A stretch of 64,000 bases of DNA from Xanthobacter aminoxidans. GTDB lineage: Bacteria > Pseudomonadota > Alphaproteobacteria > Rhizobiales > Xanthobacteraceae. The stretch lies in NCBI RefSeq assembly GCF_023571765.1, contig NZ_JAMJXC010000023.1:1-64000 (forward strand). Direction: 5' to 3'. Position numbers and translations under genes: made by a program. The notes under the pieces are model-generated. The model was not told the DNA's origin and did not search any database. It saw only the letters and a program-made list of their open reading frames with translations. The stretch's first letter is position 1. Every line of letters begins with the position of its first letter. Shown in pieces: positions 8,217 to 17,127 of the stretch.

Positions 8217-8986
8217 CCGAGATGCTGCTGCGCGCGCTGAACATCACCAAGCGCTACGGTGCCTTCACCGCGCTCGCGGGGGTGTCGTTCGATATCTCGA
8301 AAGGAGAGGTGGTGGCGGTGGTCGGCCCCAATGGCGCCGGCAAGACCACGCTGGTGAACACGCTCTCCGGGCTGTTCATGCCCGACGAGGGCGGCGTGAT
8401 GTTCGAGGGGCGCCCGGTGGCGGGGCTCGGGGCCAGCGCGCTCGCGTTGCGTGGGCTGGCCCGCTCCTTCCAGCTCGTCACCATCTATCCGAGTTTCACC
8501 GTGGCCGAGATGATCTCGGTCGGCGCCTTCGCCCGCGCCGGGCAGACCTTTCGCCTGCTGAGGCCGTCCGCCACCTGCCGGCGCGAACAGGCGCAGGTCC
8601 GCGAGGTGGCCGCGGCCTTCGGCCTGGAGCACCGGCTTGAAACCACCTGCTCCGCCTTGTCCCAAGGCGAGAAGAAGCTGGTGGATATCGCGAGCGCGCT
8701 CACCCTGCGCCCGCGCCTGATGCTGCTGGACGAGCCGACCAGCGGCATCTCCAGCGCCGACAAGGACCGCATCATGGAGACCCTGCTCGCGGCGGCCCAG
8801 CGGCTCGGCGTCGAGAGCCTCGTCCTTGTGGAGCACGACATGGAATTGATCGCGCGCTACGCCACCCGGGTGATCGGCCTGAAGGCCGGCAGTCTCGTCG
8901 CCGACATGCCACCTGATGCCTTCTTCCGGGACCCGGCGGTGATCGAGACCCTCGTCGGCAAGGTACCTCACAATGCTCTCGGTTGA
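8213..8986 (+). CDS. Branched-chain amino acid-type ABC transporter ATP-binding protein (LivG family)
   Basis: A 257-residue ATPase. Walker A GPNGAGKTT is at 38-46, the signature motif is present as LSQGEKKLVDIA, and Walker B as LMLLDEPTSGI with the switch histidine in LVLVEHDME. The signature has Q in place of the usual first G (LSQGE), a common LivG variant. The start at 8213 (ATGA overlap with the LivM-type stop, GGAGG just upstream) is preferred to an in-frame ATG at 8201. It pairs with the LivF-type ATPase encoded next. Confidence 0.92.
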   Translation: MTEMLLRALNITKRYGAFTALAGVSFDISKGEVVAVVGPNGAGKTTLVNTLSGLFMPDEGGVMFEGRPVAGLGASALALRGLARSFQLVTIYPSFTVAEMISVGAFARAGQTFRLLRPSATCRREQAQVREVAAAFGLEHRLETTCSALSQGEKKLVDIASALTLRPRLMLLDEPTSGISSADKDRIMETLLAAAQRLGVESLVLVEHDMELIARYATRVIGLKAGSLVADMPPDAFFRDPAVIETLVGKVPHNALG

Positions 8987-9683
8987 ACGCCTCAGCGTCG
9001 ACATCGCCGGAACGTCGATCCTGCGCGCCATCTCGCTGGAGGTGGCGGCCGGTGAGATCGTCTGCCTGGTCGGCCGCAACGGGGCCGGCAAGACAACGTT
9101 GCTCCGCGCACTCATGGGGCAGCTCGCGCCCCGCGCCGGCACCGTCCTGTGGCACGGGAACGCGCTGGCCGGGCTTCCGCCGCACGAGGTCGCCCGGCGC
9201 GGCATCGGCTTCTCGCCCGAGGAAAGCGAGGTGTTCGCAAGCCTCTCCGTGGCCCAGAACATCGCCTTCGGCACCTGGACGCGGCCATCGCGGGAGCGTC
9301 CTGCGGCCGATCGCATCGCCTTCGCCTATGAAGTCTTTCCCAAGCTCCTCACCTACATGACGCGCGGCGGTGCTGAACTCTCCGGCGGCGAGCGCAAGAT
9401 GGTGTCCATCGCCCGCGCGCTGGCCCTCGATCCGGACCTGCTGCTGCTCGACGAGCCATTCGAGGGCCTCTCGCCCGCCATCATTCCCACCATCGCCGCC
9501 GGCATCGCCTCCATCCGCGCCTCGGGCCGGGCGGTTCTGATGGCGGAATCCAACGTCCAGCATATTCCCGACTATGTTTCGCGCATCTATGTGATCGAGC
9601 GGGGGGAGATCATCTTCCACGGCAGCCTGGAGGCGGCGCGGGCGGATCCCCTGGTCCGGCAGGTGGCTTCGGGCCTCGCCTGA
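8973..9683 (+). CDS. Branched-chain amino acid-type ABC transporter ATP-binding protein (LivF family)
   Basis: A 236-residue ATPase, normal for LivF. Walker A GRNGAGKTT is at 34-42, the signature is LSGGERKMVSIARAL, and Walker B is LLLLDEPFEGLSP. The E-G-L-S-P sequence after Walker B is typical of LivF. The gene overlaps the LivG-type gene by 14 bp. It completes a five-component importer (5060-9683). Confidence 0.92.
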   Translation: MLSVERLSVDIAGTSILRAISLEVAAGEIVCLVGRNGAGKTTLLRALMGQLAPRAGTVLWHGNALAGLPPHEVARRGIGFSPEESEVFASLSVAQNIAFGTWTRPSRERPAADRIAFAYEVFPKLLTYMTRGGAELSGGERKMVSIARALALDPDLLLLDEPFEGLSPAIIPTIAAGIASIRASGRAVLMAESNVQHIPDYVSRIYVIERGEIIFHGSLEAARADPLVRQVASGLA

Positions 9684-9703
9684 CGGGGATCTGGAGGCGT
9701 TGG

Positions 9704-11308
9704 ATGGCACGTGAATTGCTTTGCTCACCCTTGGGGCAAGGATCGAGCAGGCACATGATTCCACTGCATCTGGACCCGGCCGCGGGCGTCACGCTCCAGG
9801 AGCAGGTCTACGACCAGGTCCGTGCGGCCATTCTCGCCCGCACCCTGCCGCCGGGGGCGGCACTGCATTCGACCCGGGAACTGGCCCGCACGCTCAAGGT
9901 GTCGCGCAACACCATCGTGCTTGCGTTCGAGCGCCTCGCCAAGGAAGGCTACCTGGTGATGCGCCCGGGCGCCGGCACCTTCGTGTGCGAGGTGCTGCCG
10001 GAGGCCTGCGTCGGCCTGTCGGGATCGCCCAATCCTGAGGCATCGAGCCCCTCGCCGCGCCGGCCTGAGCCCACAGTCGTGCACCCGCCAGTGCTGCTGC
10101 GTGCAGCGCCGCTGCGCATGGTGCAGACCGGCCCCACCCGCATGCAGGTGGATTTCTGGTACGGCAGCGCCAACAGCCGGAATTTTCCGATCCGTGAATG
10201 GCGGCAATTGCTGCTGGAGAACCTTTCGCGCGCCTCCGGCAACCTGTCCGGGTACGGTCCGCCGGAAGGCGCGATCGAGCTGCGCCGCGCCATCGCCAGC
10301 CATGTCTCGGCAAACCGCGCCATTCCGGCCGAGCCGGATCAGGTCATCATCACCGCCGGCGCGCAGGAGGGCTTCAACCTCATTAGCCGCCTGTTCGTGC
10401 AGCCGGGGGTGAAGATCGCGATCGAGGACCCCTGCTATGCCGGCGCGGCGCATGTCTTCTCCAGCTTCGGCGGTGCGCTGGTCCCGGTTCCGATAGATGC
10501 GCAGGGCCTGTGCACCGAGTATCTGGCGGGCTGCGGCGCATCGCTCGCCTACGTCACGCCCTCCCACCAGTTCCCCACCGGCGTCACCATGTCGTTCGGG
10601 CGCCGCCGTGAACTTCTGGCCTGGGCCCGCAGCAGCGGCGCCTATGTGGTGGAGGACGATTACGACAGCGACTTCCGTTATGACGGTGCCCCGCTCGCCG
10701 CGCTGGCGGGCCTCGATGCCAACACCTCGGTGATCTATCTCGGCACCTTCTCCAAGTCCGTCGGCGCCGGCATCCGCACCGGCTACATGGTGGTTCCGAA
10801 GCAGCTGGTCGGGCCCTTGCGGCAGGCCAAGAGCCTTGCCAACTACGGCCATCCCTGGCTCGACCAGATCGTGCTCGCGGACTTCATCGACCAGGGCCGC
10901 TTCGCCCGGCACGTGCGGCGCATCCGCCAGACCTACAGCGAGGCGCGCCAAGCGTTGGTGGAAAGCCTGAACAGCCATTTCGGGCCCACGCGCATCTCCG
11001 GTGCCGATGCCGGCATGCACGTGATGTGGACGCTGCCGGACCACCTTCCGCCGGTGCGCGAGGTGGCGCGGATCGCGGCCGATGCGGGCGTCGGGATCTA
11101 CACGCTGGAGGCGGCGGGCGCTCACGAGATCGTCCCGTTCCGCTACCCCCGCGCCGTGGTACTGGGATATGCGGCGCTGACGCCGGAGGCGATCCGCAAG
11201 GGCATCGCCCGGCTTGCATCCGCCTTGTCCCGGGAGGGCGTTGACCTCTCCCCCCGCTTCGTGCGGCAGCGGCCGAGCGTACTGGCGGCGCCGGGACCGC
11301 AGCGATAG
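9704..11308 (+). CDS. MocR-type transcriptional regulator: GntR DNA-binding domain fused to a PLP aminotransferase-like domain
   Basis: A 534-residue fusion. Residues about 25-95 form a GntR winged helix (TRELARTLKVSRNTIVLAFE). The rest is a fold-type I aminotransferase domain with the PLP lysine K351 (TFSKSVGAGIRTGYM) and the preceding VVEDDYDSDFRYDG segment. MocR proteins (GabR, PdxR, TauR are studied examples) use bound PLP to sense amine-containing effectors. The gene starts 20 bp after the importer operon behind GGAGG, so it may be co-transcribed and may control the importer and the DapA-family gene. An internal ATG at 9755 is an alternative start. The effector is unknown. Confidence 0.9.
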   Translation: MARELLCSPLGQGSSRHMIPLHLDPAAGVTLQEQVYDQVRAAILARTLPPGAALHSTRELARTLKVSRNTIVLAFERLAKEGYLVMRPGAGTFVCEVLPEACVGLSGSPNPEASSPSPRRPEPTVVHPPVLLRAAPLRMVQTGPTRMQVDFWYGSANSRNFPIREWRQLLLENLSRASGNLSGYGPPEGAIELRRAIASHVSANRAIPAEPDQVIITAGAQEGFNLISRLFVQPGVKIAIEDPCYAGAAHVFSSFGGALVPVPIDAQGLCTEYLAGCGASLAYVTPSHQFPTGVTMSFGRRRELLAWARSSGAYVVEDDYDSDFRYDGAPLAALAGLDANTSVIYLGTFSKSVGAGIRTGYMVVPKQLVGPLRQAKSLANYGHPWLDQIVLADFIDQGRFARHVRRIRQTYSEARQALVESLNSHFGPTRISGADAGMHVMWTLPDHLPPVREVARIAADAGVGIYTLEAAGAHEIVPFRYPRAVVLGYAALTPEAIRKGIARLASALSREGVDLSPRFVRQRPSVLAAPGPQR

Positions 11309-11349
11309 CGCGTCAAAGCTCCTCCCGCCCGTCCAGACGGTGACCGGGT

Positions 11350-11365
11350 GCAACGCAAACGTTGC
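11350..11365. terminator. Small stem-loop between convergent genes
   Basis: GCAACG-CAAA-CGTTGC forms a 6-bp perfect stem with a tetraloop in the 64-bp gap between the MocR gene (ends 11308) and the convergent alcohol dehydrogenase gene (ends 11373). There is no T-tract, so it is only a weak terminator candidate. Confidence 0.3.
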
Positions 11366-11372
11366 CCCGCCA

Positions 11373-12551
11373 TCACCCGCCGATGGCTCCACCGTCCCAG
11401 GCGATCTCATAGAGACGGACGATCTCGTCCTCGGACGGGATCCGCGGATTGTTCCCCGGGGTGCCGGAGGCGAGGGCCTGGCGGGCCATTTCCGGCCGCA
11501 GGCGGAAATAGGCCTCCTCATCCACGCCATAGGCCTTGGGCGTGGGAACCTCGAGGCGGGCGTTGAGATCCCGGAAGCCCCTCACCAGGGCATGCCCGGC
11601 CTCTTCATCCCCCATGGTCGCCGGCGCCCAGCCGAGCGCGCGGGCGGCGGCGGCGTAGCCGGCGGGCGCAGCGGAGAGGGAATATTCCGTCACGAGCGGC
11701 AGGAGCATGGCGTTGGAGAGGCCGTGCGGCACGTGGAAGAAGGCGCCGATGGGCCGGCTCAGCCCATGAATGAGGGCGGTGGACGTGTTTGACACCGCAA
11801 GCCCCGCATGGGTTGCCCCCAGCATCATGGCCTCGCGCGCGGCGCGGTTCGACGGTTCGCGCGCGACCGTTTCCAGATTCGCGCCGATCAGCCTGAGCGC
11901 GGAGAGCGCCAGCGCTTCAGCGTGGGCATTGCCGTTGCGATTGATGAGGGCTTCCAGCGCATGGGTCAGGGCGTCGAGCCCCGTGTCCACGGTGACGCGG
12001 AACGGGCAGGAGAGGGTCAGTTCGTAGTCAACGATGGCTGCGGCCGGAAGGGCCGCGGTACCGAGGATCAGCATCTTCTCCTGCGCAGCCGTATCGGACA
12101 CGACGCAGGCGCGGGTGACTTCGCTGCCGGTGCCGGCGGTCGTGGGGATAGCCACCAGCGGCATCACCTGAAGATCCACGATGCGCGGCACTTTCAGGGC
12201 ATGCACGTCCTCGCCCGTGCTCGCGAGGATCGCCGCCGCTTTCGCCGTGTCGATGGCGCTGCCGCCACCGAAGCCGATGACGCCATCATGGGAGCCGGAG
12301 CGGATCTCGTCGGCCGCCGCGATCACGCTGGTGTCGGTCGGATCTTCCACCACCGCCGAGAACACGCCGAGGCCCAGCCCCGCCTCCCGCATGGCGGCGA
12401 TGGCCGTATCGACGAGGCCCAGCCTGAAAATGGTGGGGTCGACCACCAGCATGGGCCGTCTCACGCCGAGGCGGCCCAGCAAAGGCACGAGCTGGGAGAG
12501 GCTGCCGCCGCCGATAAGAAGCTCACGCGGGGTCAGGATGCGGTTGATCAT
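11373..12551 (-). CDS. Iron-containing alcohol dehydrogenase (group III)
   Basis: A 392-residue NAD(P)-dependent dehydrogenase of the Fe-ADH family. The nucleotide loop GFGGGSAIDTAK is at 93-104. Metal ligands by position are D193, H197 (DALTH), H262 and H276 (PHG). The histidine usually found four residues after the first HG (FucO-type HGMAH) is replaced by R266 (HGLSR), a subfamily variant. It is the last gene of a seven-gene minus-strand operon, 10 bp after an aldehyde dehydrogenase. The pair would interconvert an alcohol, aldehyde and acid during catabolism. The alcohol is not identifiable. Confidence 0.9.
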   Translation of the reverse strand: MINRILTPRELLIGGGSLSQLVPLLGRLGVRRPMLVVDPTIFRLGLVDTAIAAMREAGLGLGVFSAVVEDPTDTSVIAAADEIRSGSHDGVIGFGGGSAIDTAKAAAILASTGEDVHALKVPRIVDLQVMPLVAIPTTAGTGSEVTRACVVSDTAAQEKMLILGTAALPAAAIVDYELTLSCPFRVTVDTGLDALTHALEALINRNGNAHAEALALSALRLIGANLETVAREPSNRAAREAMMLGATHAGLAVSNTSTALIHGLSRPIGAFFHVPHGLSNAMLLPLVTEYSLSAAPAGYAAAARALGWAPATMGDEEAGHALVRGFRDLNARLEVPTPKAYGVDEEAYFRLRPEMARQALASGTPGNNPRIPSEDEIVRLYEIAWDGGAIGG

Positions 12552-12561
12552 GCAGCGGTCC

Positions 12562-14040
12562 TCAGCGCATCACGAAGGGATCGGGGATTGGGGCGTCGGA
12601 CGTGTTGATCCACACCGATTTTGTGCGCGTGTAGTCGCGGATGGAATCCATGCCCGCCTCGCGGCCGAGACCGGACATGCCATATCCGCCGAACGGCACC
12701 ATGGGTGAGACGGCGCGATAGGTGTTCACCCAGACGATGCCGGCGTGGATCTTCGCCGTCATGCGATGGGCGCGTGCGAGATTGGTGGTGAAGACACCGC
12801 TGGCGAGGCCGAAGACGGTGTCGTTCGCCTTGGCGACCGCCTCCTCCTCCGTGTCGAACACGGTGGCGCTCAGGACCGGACCGAAGAATTCCTCGCGGAA
12901 GCAAGGCAAGTCTGTGTCGTGGGAAAAGAGGATGGTGGGGCAGACGTAATAGCCCTGGGAGAGGCCCCGGGGCCGGCTGCCGCCCGTGATGCACTCGGCC
13001 CCCTGCACGATGCTGGCGGCCACCGTGCGCTCCATGTGGGCCACCTGCCGCGCGGTCGCGAGCGGGCCCATCTCCGTCTCCATCCGCTGCGGATTACCGA
13101 TGCGGATGGCGCGAGCCTTGTCTGCCAGCAGTTTCAGGAAGGGCTGTGCGACCTTCCGCTCCACCAGCAGCCGCGAACCCGCCGTGCAGCTCTGCCCGCT
13201 GGCGGCGAAGATGCCTGCAACCACGGCGTTGGCTGCGCTTTCGAGATCGGCGTCGTTGAACACCACGACGGGAGACTTGCCGCCCAGCTCAAGGGTCGTG
13301 AAGGCGAGGTTCTCCGCGCTGTTGCGCACGATATGCCGCGCCGTCGCCGGCCCGCCGGTGAACGCGATGCGGGACACGAGCGGATGGGTGGTCAGCGCTT
13401 TCCCACACTCGGGCCCGAAGCCGGTCAGGATATTGACCACGCCCGGCGGGAAGCCGGCCTGATGCACGAGCTTGGCGAAGGCGAGAAGCGGCGCCGGGCC
13501 ATCCTCGGACGCCTTCAGCACCACGGCGCAGCCGGCGGCAAGCGCGGGGGCGAGCTTCACCGCGGACAGGAAGAGCTGCGAATTCCAGGGCACGATGGCC
13601 GCGACCACGCCGATGGGCTCGGGGCGCAGCGTGACGTCGAGGTCGGGCTTGTCGATGGGCACGACGGCGCCCTGGTGCTTGTCCGCAAGGCCGGCGAAGT
13701 AACGGTAGTAAGCCGCCACATAGCCGATCTGCGCCTTGGTCTCGCGGATGATCTTGCCGGTGTCGCGGGTTTCCAGCTTGGCAATCTCGGCCGCGTTCTC
13801 CGCCACGAGGTCGCCGAGCTTGTAGAGCAGGCGCCCGCGCTCGGTGGCGGTCATGCGCGCCCAGGGCCCTTCATGCATGGCACGATGGGCGGCGGTGACG
13901 GCGCGGTCCACATCCGCCGCGTCGGCCTGGGGCATCAACGCCCACGCCGCCTCGGTAGACGGGTCCACGCTCTCGAAACGCTCGGTGGGATAGGAGAAGA
14001 CACCATCGATATAGTGCTCGAATGTCTGCAAGGCGTTCAT
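12562..14040 (-). CDS. Aldehyde dehydrogenase (NAD(P)+-dependent, ALDH superfamily)
   Basis: A 492-residue classical ALDH that oxidises an aldehyde to the acid. The oxyanion asparagine is N153 (PWN), the general base E251 (LELGGKSP) and the nucleophile C285 (SGQSCTAGSR). The cofactor loop is FTGGPATA at 227-234. It sits between an alcohol dehydrogenase (10 bp downstream) and an alpha/beta hydrolase whose stop overlaps its start (ATGA, 14037-14040). The context suggests oxidation of an aldehyde released from the compound imported by the upstream ABC system. Betaine-aldehyde or semialdehyde specificity cannot be decided. Confidence 0.92.
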   Translation of the reverse strand: MNALQTFEHYIDGVFSYPTERFESVDPSTEAAWALMPQADAADVDRAVTAAHRAMHEGPWARMTATERGRLLYKLGDLVAENAAEIAKLETRDTGKIIRETKAQIGYVAAYYRYFAGLADKHQGAVVPIDKPDLDVTLRPEPIGVVAAIVPWNSQLFLSAVKLAPALAAGCAVVLKASEDGPAPLLAFAKLVHQAGFPPGVVNILTGFGPECGKALTTHPLVSRIAFTGGPATARHIVRNSAENLAFTTLELGGKSPVVVFNDADLESAANAVVAGIFAASGQSCTAGSRLLVERKVAQPFLKLLADKARAIRIGNPQRMETEMGPLATARQVAHMERTVAASIVQGAECITGGSRPRGLSQGYYVCPTILFSHDTDLPCFREEFFGPVLSATVFDTEEEAVAKANDTVFGLASGVFTTNLARAHRMTAKIHAGIVWVNTYRAVSPMVPFGGYGMSGLGREAGMDSIRDYTRTKSVWINTSDAPIPDPFVMR

Positions 14041-14906
14041 GGCTCGGCCCTCGCAAGGCTCGCGGCAGGCGCCTGCGCTTCGGCCAGGAAGGCGAGCAGG
14101 CTGCGATTGACAGCATCGGGATGGGTGAGGGCCATCATATGGCGCGCGCCGGCGAGAATTTCCGCCCGGCCACCTGGAGCGCGGGCTGCCATCTCCAGCG
14201 ACATGGCCGGGGAGGAATTGGCGTCGTGCTCGGCCGTGAAGAACAGGGCCGGCGGGACGAGTTGCCGGAGCGCCTCGGCAAACACCGCATCGGAACTGGC
14301 GAACAGCCGGTAGGTCAACCGATAGCCTTCGGGCCGCACCTGCTCCAGCGCCGCGCGGGTCAGGGCCGAGGCCTCGACGAGATCGTCCGGCACGGGATCG
14401 CCGAACCAGCGGGCCAGGGTTGGATCGATGGAGGCGGCGACGCCCTTTTGGTCCAGTTCGTCGGCGCGGGCCTCAACGGCGCGCTTCAGTTCCGGTGGCC
14501 GGCAGAAGACGGCGTTCATCGCCACCAGCCGGGTGACGCGCGCGGGATGGCGCAGGGCCGCCTGCATCGCCACCAGGGCCCCCATGGAATGCCCCACCAG
14601 GGCCGCCCGCTGGATGCCCAGCGCATCAAGCAGCCCGACGACCGCCTCGCCATAGTCCTCAAGGCGCGCCGGGTCCGGCGGCAGGGTGCTTTCGCCGTGA
14701 CCGGGCATGTCCACCGAGATGACGTCGTGATGCGCGGCGAGGACACGGACCTGCGGTCTCCAGACGTCGGCATTCATGCCGACGCCATGGATCAGCACCA
14801 CGGGCGCGCCCTGACCCGCCCGAAGATAGGCGACCGAGGCCTCCACGGCGCCACCGCGCAGCCGGACGGCGGCGTGGCGGCGACCTGCGTCTGCGACCTC
14901 AGCCAT
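14037..14906 (-). CDS. Alpha/beta-fold hydrolase
   Basis: A 289-residue hydrolase. The nucleophile elbow is GHSMG with S107, the likely acid is D228 (TAEHDANSS) and the base H256 (GARHMMALTHP). The oxyanion region is HGVGMNADVW at 40-49. It belongs to the large esterase/C-C hydrolase/lactonase group, and the reaction is not determinable. It overlaps the PF06684 gene by 8 bp upstream and the aldehyde dehydrogenase by 4 bp downstream, so it acts in the same pathway, perhaps cleaving an ester, amide or C-C bond to release the aldehyde used by the next enzymes. Confidence 0.88.
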   Translation of the reverse strand: MAEVADAGRRHAAVRLRGGAVEASVAYLRAGQGAPVVLIHGVGMNADVWRPQVRVLAAHHDVISVDMPGHGESTLPPDPARLEDYGEAVVGLLDALGIQRAALVGHSMGALVAMQAALRHPARVTRLVAMNAVFCRPPELKRAVEARADELDQKGVAASIDPTLARWFGDPVPDDLVEASALTRAALEQVRPEGYRLTYRLFASSDAVFAEALRQLVPPALFFTAEHDANSSPAMSLEMAARAPGGRAEILAGARHMMALTHPDAVNRSLLAFLAEAQAPAASLARAEP

Positions 14907-15483
14907 GGAGGTCCTTCAGGGTCTCGAGGTCCTTGTAGCGGTCGCCGATGCGATGATGCGGTCGCCCACCGATGGAAGCGCCGAGCGCAATCACCAGTTC
15001 GTCCGGCGCGGGAGCGTCGGAGATGGCGAAGTGGACCGTCAGGTAGTGCGAGCGCCGGCCCTCGTCCTGCTTGTCCATCAGCGGAATCATGATGGGGCAG
15101 CCCGGCCCCCCGCGGACGTTGGTGAAAGCGAGATAGGTCTTCGCCCCCACCGCACGGCGGAAGTGATTGCCGAAATGCAGGGTATGGATGAGCGCGGAGG
15201 CGTGCTCGATTTCGCCGGAGGTACCGCACAAAGCGGCCTTCCCGTAGCCCTCCACCGCGTCGCCGGAGCCGACGCGGCGCAGGATCTCGTCGGTCAGGAG
15301 CGCACCGAGTTCCGGCGCGATGGCCATGATCTCCGGCTTGAGGTCGTCGACGAAGCCGCGGCCGGCCCAGGGATTGGCGATCACCGCCGCAGCACCGAAC
15401 AGATGGAGGGGGGTCGGCGCCGCCTTGCCACCCTCGATAAGCACCTTCTCGTCGTAGCCGACGATCTTGCGAAGCTTCAGCAT
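14899..15483 (-). CDS. PF06684-like (amino acid synthesis family) protein of unknown reaction
   Basis: A 194-residue protein starting MLKLRKIVGYDEKVLIEGGK, resembling the family named amino acid synthesis protein in domain databases. Its biochemical role is poorly established. The start at 15483 follows GGAAAAGAG; an upstream in-frame ATG at 15546 lacks support. Conserved-looking segments include ALCGTSGEIEHASALIHTLH, NVRGGPGCPIMIPLMDK and GGRPHHRIGD. It is embedded between an amino-acid-type ABC importer and catabolic enzymes. Members often sit in such operons, which points to a catabolic accessory or isomerase-like role; that is inference. Confidence 0.75.
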   Translation of the reverse strand: MLKLRKIVGYDEKVLIEGGKAAPTPLHLFGAAAVIANPWAGRGFVDDLKPEIMAIAPELGALLTDEILRRVGSGDAVEGYGKAALCGTSGEIEHASALIHTLHFGNHFRRAVGAKTYLAFTNVRGGPGCPIMIPLMDKQDEGRRSHYLTVHFAISDAPAPDELVIALGASIGGRPHHRIGDRYKDLETLKDLHG

Positions 15484-15560
15484 GATCTCTTTTCCAAATT
15501 CCGGATTACGGCATGCCAGGACAGGAGGCGCGCAGGGGCATGGCACCGCCCCCGGCAGCC

Positions 15561-16331
15561 TCAGTGAGACAGGATCTTGGAGAGGAACGCCTTCGCCCGA
15601 TCGCTCTGCGGATCTTCGAAGAAACGCGCCTTCGGCGTGTCCTCGACGATCTCGCCGCGATCCATGAAGACGACACGATCCGCGACCTTTCGCGCGAAGC
15701 CCATCTCGTGGGTCACGACCATCATCGTCATCCCCTCCTGGGCGAGGGAGACCATCACGTCGAGCACCTCGGTGATCATCTCCGGATCAAGCGCCGAGGT
15801 CGGCTCGTCGAACAGCATCGCGATGGGGTCCATGGCGAGCGCGCGGGCAATGGCGATGCGCTGCTGCTGGCCGCCCGAGAGCTGGAGCGGATACTTGCCC
15901 GCATGGGCCGTCATGCCGACGCGCGCGAGCAGACCCATGGCCTTGTCGCGGGCCTCCTCGCTCTTGCGCTTCAGCACCTTCTCCTGGCCGATGCACAGAT
16001 TCTCCAGCACGCTCATGTGCGGGAACAACTCGAAGTGCTGGAACACCATGCCGACGCGGGCGCGCAGCTTCGACAGGCTGGCCTTGCCGTCGGTGATGGA
16101 GGTCCCCTCGATGAGGACGTCGCCCGTGTTCACCGGCTCCAGTGCGTTCACGCACTTGATGAGGGTGGACTTGCCCGAGCCGGAGGGCCCGCACACCACC
16201 ACCACCTCGCCGCGCGCCACCGAGAGCGAGCAGCCTTTCAACACCTGAAAGGTGCTGTACCATTTGTCGACACCGCGGATTTCGACCACGGGTGTGGTGG
16301 CGCGGGCGGATGTGCCGTCAGCTGCATTCAT
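15561..16331 (-). CDS. Polar amino acid-type ABC transporter ATP-binding protein (GlnQ/HisP family)
   Basis: A 256-residue ATPase. It carries Walker [10 protein letters not shown], the glutamine loop [17 protein letters not shown], the signature [15 protein letters not shown] and Walker [15 protein letters not shown], all typical of the PAAT family. The last 70 residues include [20 protein letters not shown] with the switch histidine. It lies 7 bp after the single permease gene and would power a homodimeric permease. The next gene is 77 bp away. Confidence 0.93.
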   Translation of the reverse strand: MNAADGTSARATTPVVEIRGVDKWYSTFQVLKGCSLSVARGEVVVVCGPSGSGKSTLIKCVNALEPVNTGDVLIEGTSITDGKASLSKLRARVGMVFQHFELFPHMSVLENLCIGQEKVLKRKSEEARDKAMGLLARVGMTAHAGKYPLQLSGGQQQRIAIARALAMDPIAMLFDEPTSALDPEMITEVLDVMVSLAQEGMTMMVVTHEMGFARKVADRVVFMDRGEIVEDTPKARFFEDPQSDRAKAFLSKILSH

Positions 16332-16338
16332 GGCGCCC

Positions 16339-17034
16339 TCACCTCTGCTCGACCAGGCCGGCCTGGGGATCGTAGGCCCGGCCGAAGCGGCGCTCGATGC
16401 GGCGCTGGATGAACTCCCAGGCGGTGGTCATGATGAGGTAGTAGATCGCCGCCACCACGAAGAGTTCGAGCACCAGAAACCGCTCCTGAATGAGCACCTG
16501 CGTGCGCCGTAGCAGTTCCTCCATGGAGATGATGGAGGCGATGGAGGTGGTTTTCAGCACCCCGTTCACCGAGTTGCCGAGCGGCGGGATGATGATGCGG
16601 AAGGCCTGCGGCGCCACCACGTAGCGCATCACCTGGAACGGCGTCATGCCGATCGCGCGCGCTGCGTTCACCTGGCCCCGGGACACCGCCGCGATGCCGG
16701 CGCGCACGATTTCCGAGAGGTAGGCCGCCTCGTTCAGCGTAAGTCCGATGAGGGTCGACTCCACCACGGTGAACTTGATGCCGAGCTGCGGCAGGCCCGT
16801 GTAAATGATGATGAGCTGCACCAGAAGAGGCGTGCCCCGCATGATCCAGGTGTAGAAATACGCGGGAGCGGAGAGTAATTTGTATTTCGACATGCGCATC
16901 ACTGCGATGACGAATCCCAGGATGAGCCCGAAAAATATGGAGAAGACGGTGAGCCCGAGGGTCACCAGCGCACCCTCTATGAGGTAGCCGTTGGTGAGAT
17001 ACTCGAAGAAGCCGTCCCAATGCCAACCCTTCAC
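16339..17034 (-). CDS. Polar amino acid-type ABC transporter permease (HisM/GlnP family)
   Basis: A 231-residue inner-membrane permease with about five hydrophobic segments. The EAA loop region reads [22 protein letters not shown] and IRGTP-type sequence appears as [19 protein letters not shown]. Only one permease gene is present, so the channel is probably a homodimer. ATG at 17034 is 93 bp after the substrate-binding protein gene. Specificity is set by the binding protein and cannot be read from this gene. Confidence 0.92.
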   Translation of the reverse strand: MKGWHWDGFFEYLTNGYLIEGALVTLGLTVFSIFFGLILGFVIAVMRMSKYKLLSAPAYFYTWIMRGTPLLVQLIIIYTGLPQLGIKFTVVESTLIGLTLNEAAYLSEIVRAGIAAVSRGQVNAARAIGMTPFQVMRYVVAPQAFRIIIPPLGNSVNGVLKTTSIASIISMEELLRRTQVLIQERFLVLELFVVAAIYYLIMTTAWEFIQRRIERRFGRAYDPQAGLVEQR

Positions 17035-17127
17035 GTCAGCCTCGCGGGAATGAGAGAGGTCTCGGGCTGCGCGGGGCGCCCGGCGAGGCGGCGGGGACGA
17101 AATCCCCCGGCCGCAATGAGGAAGACG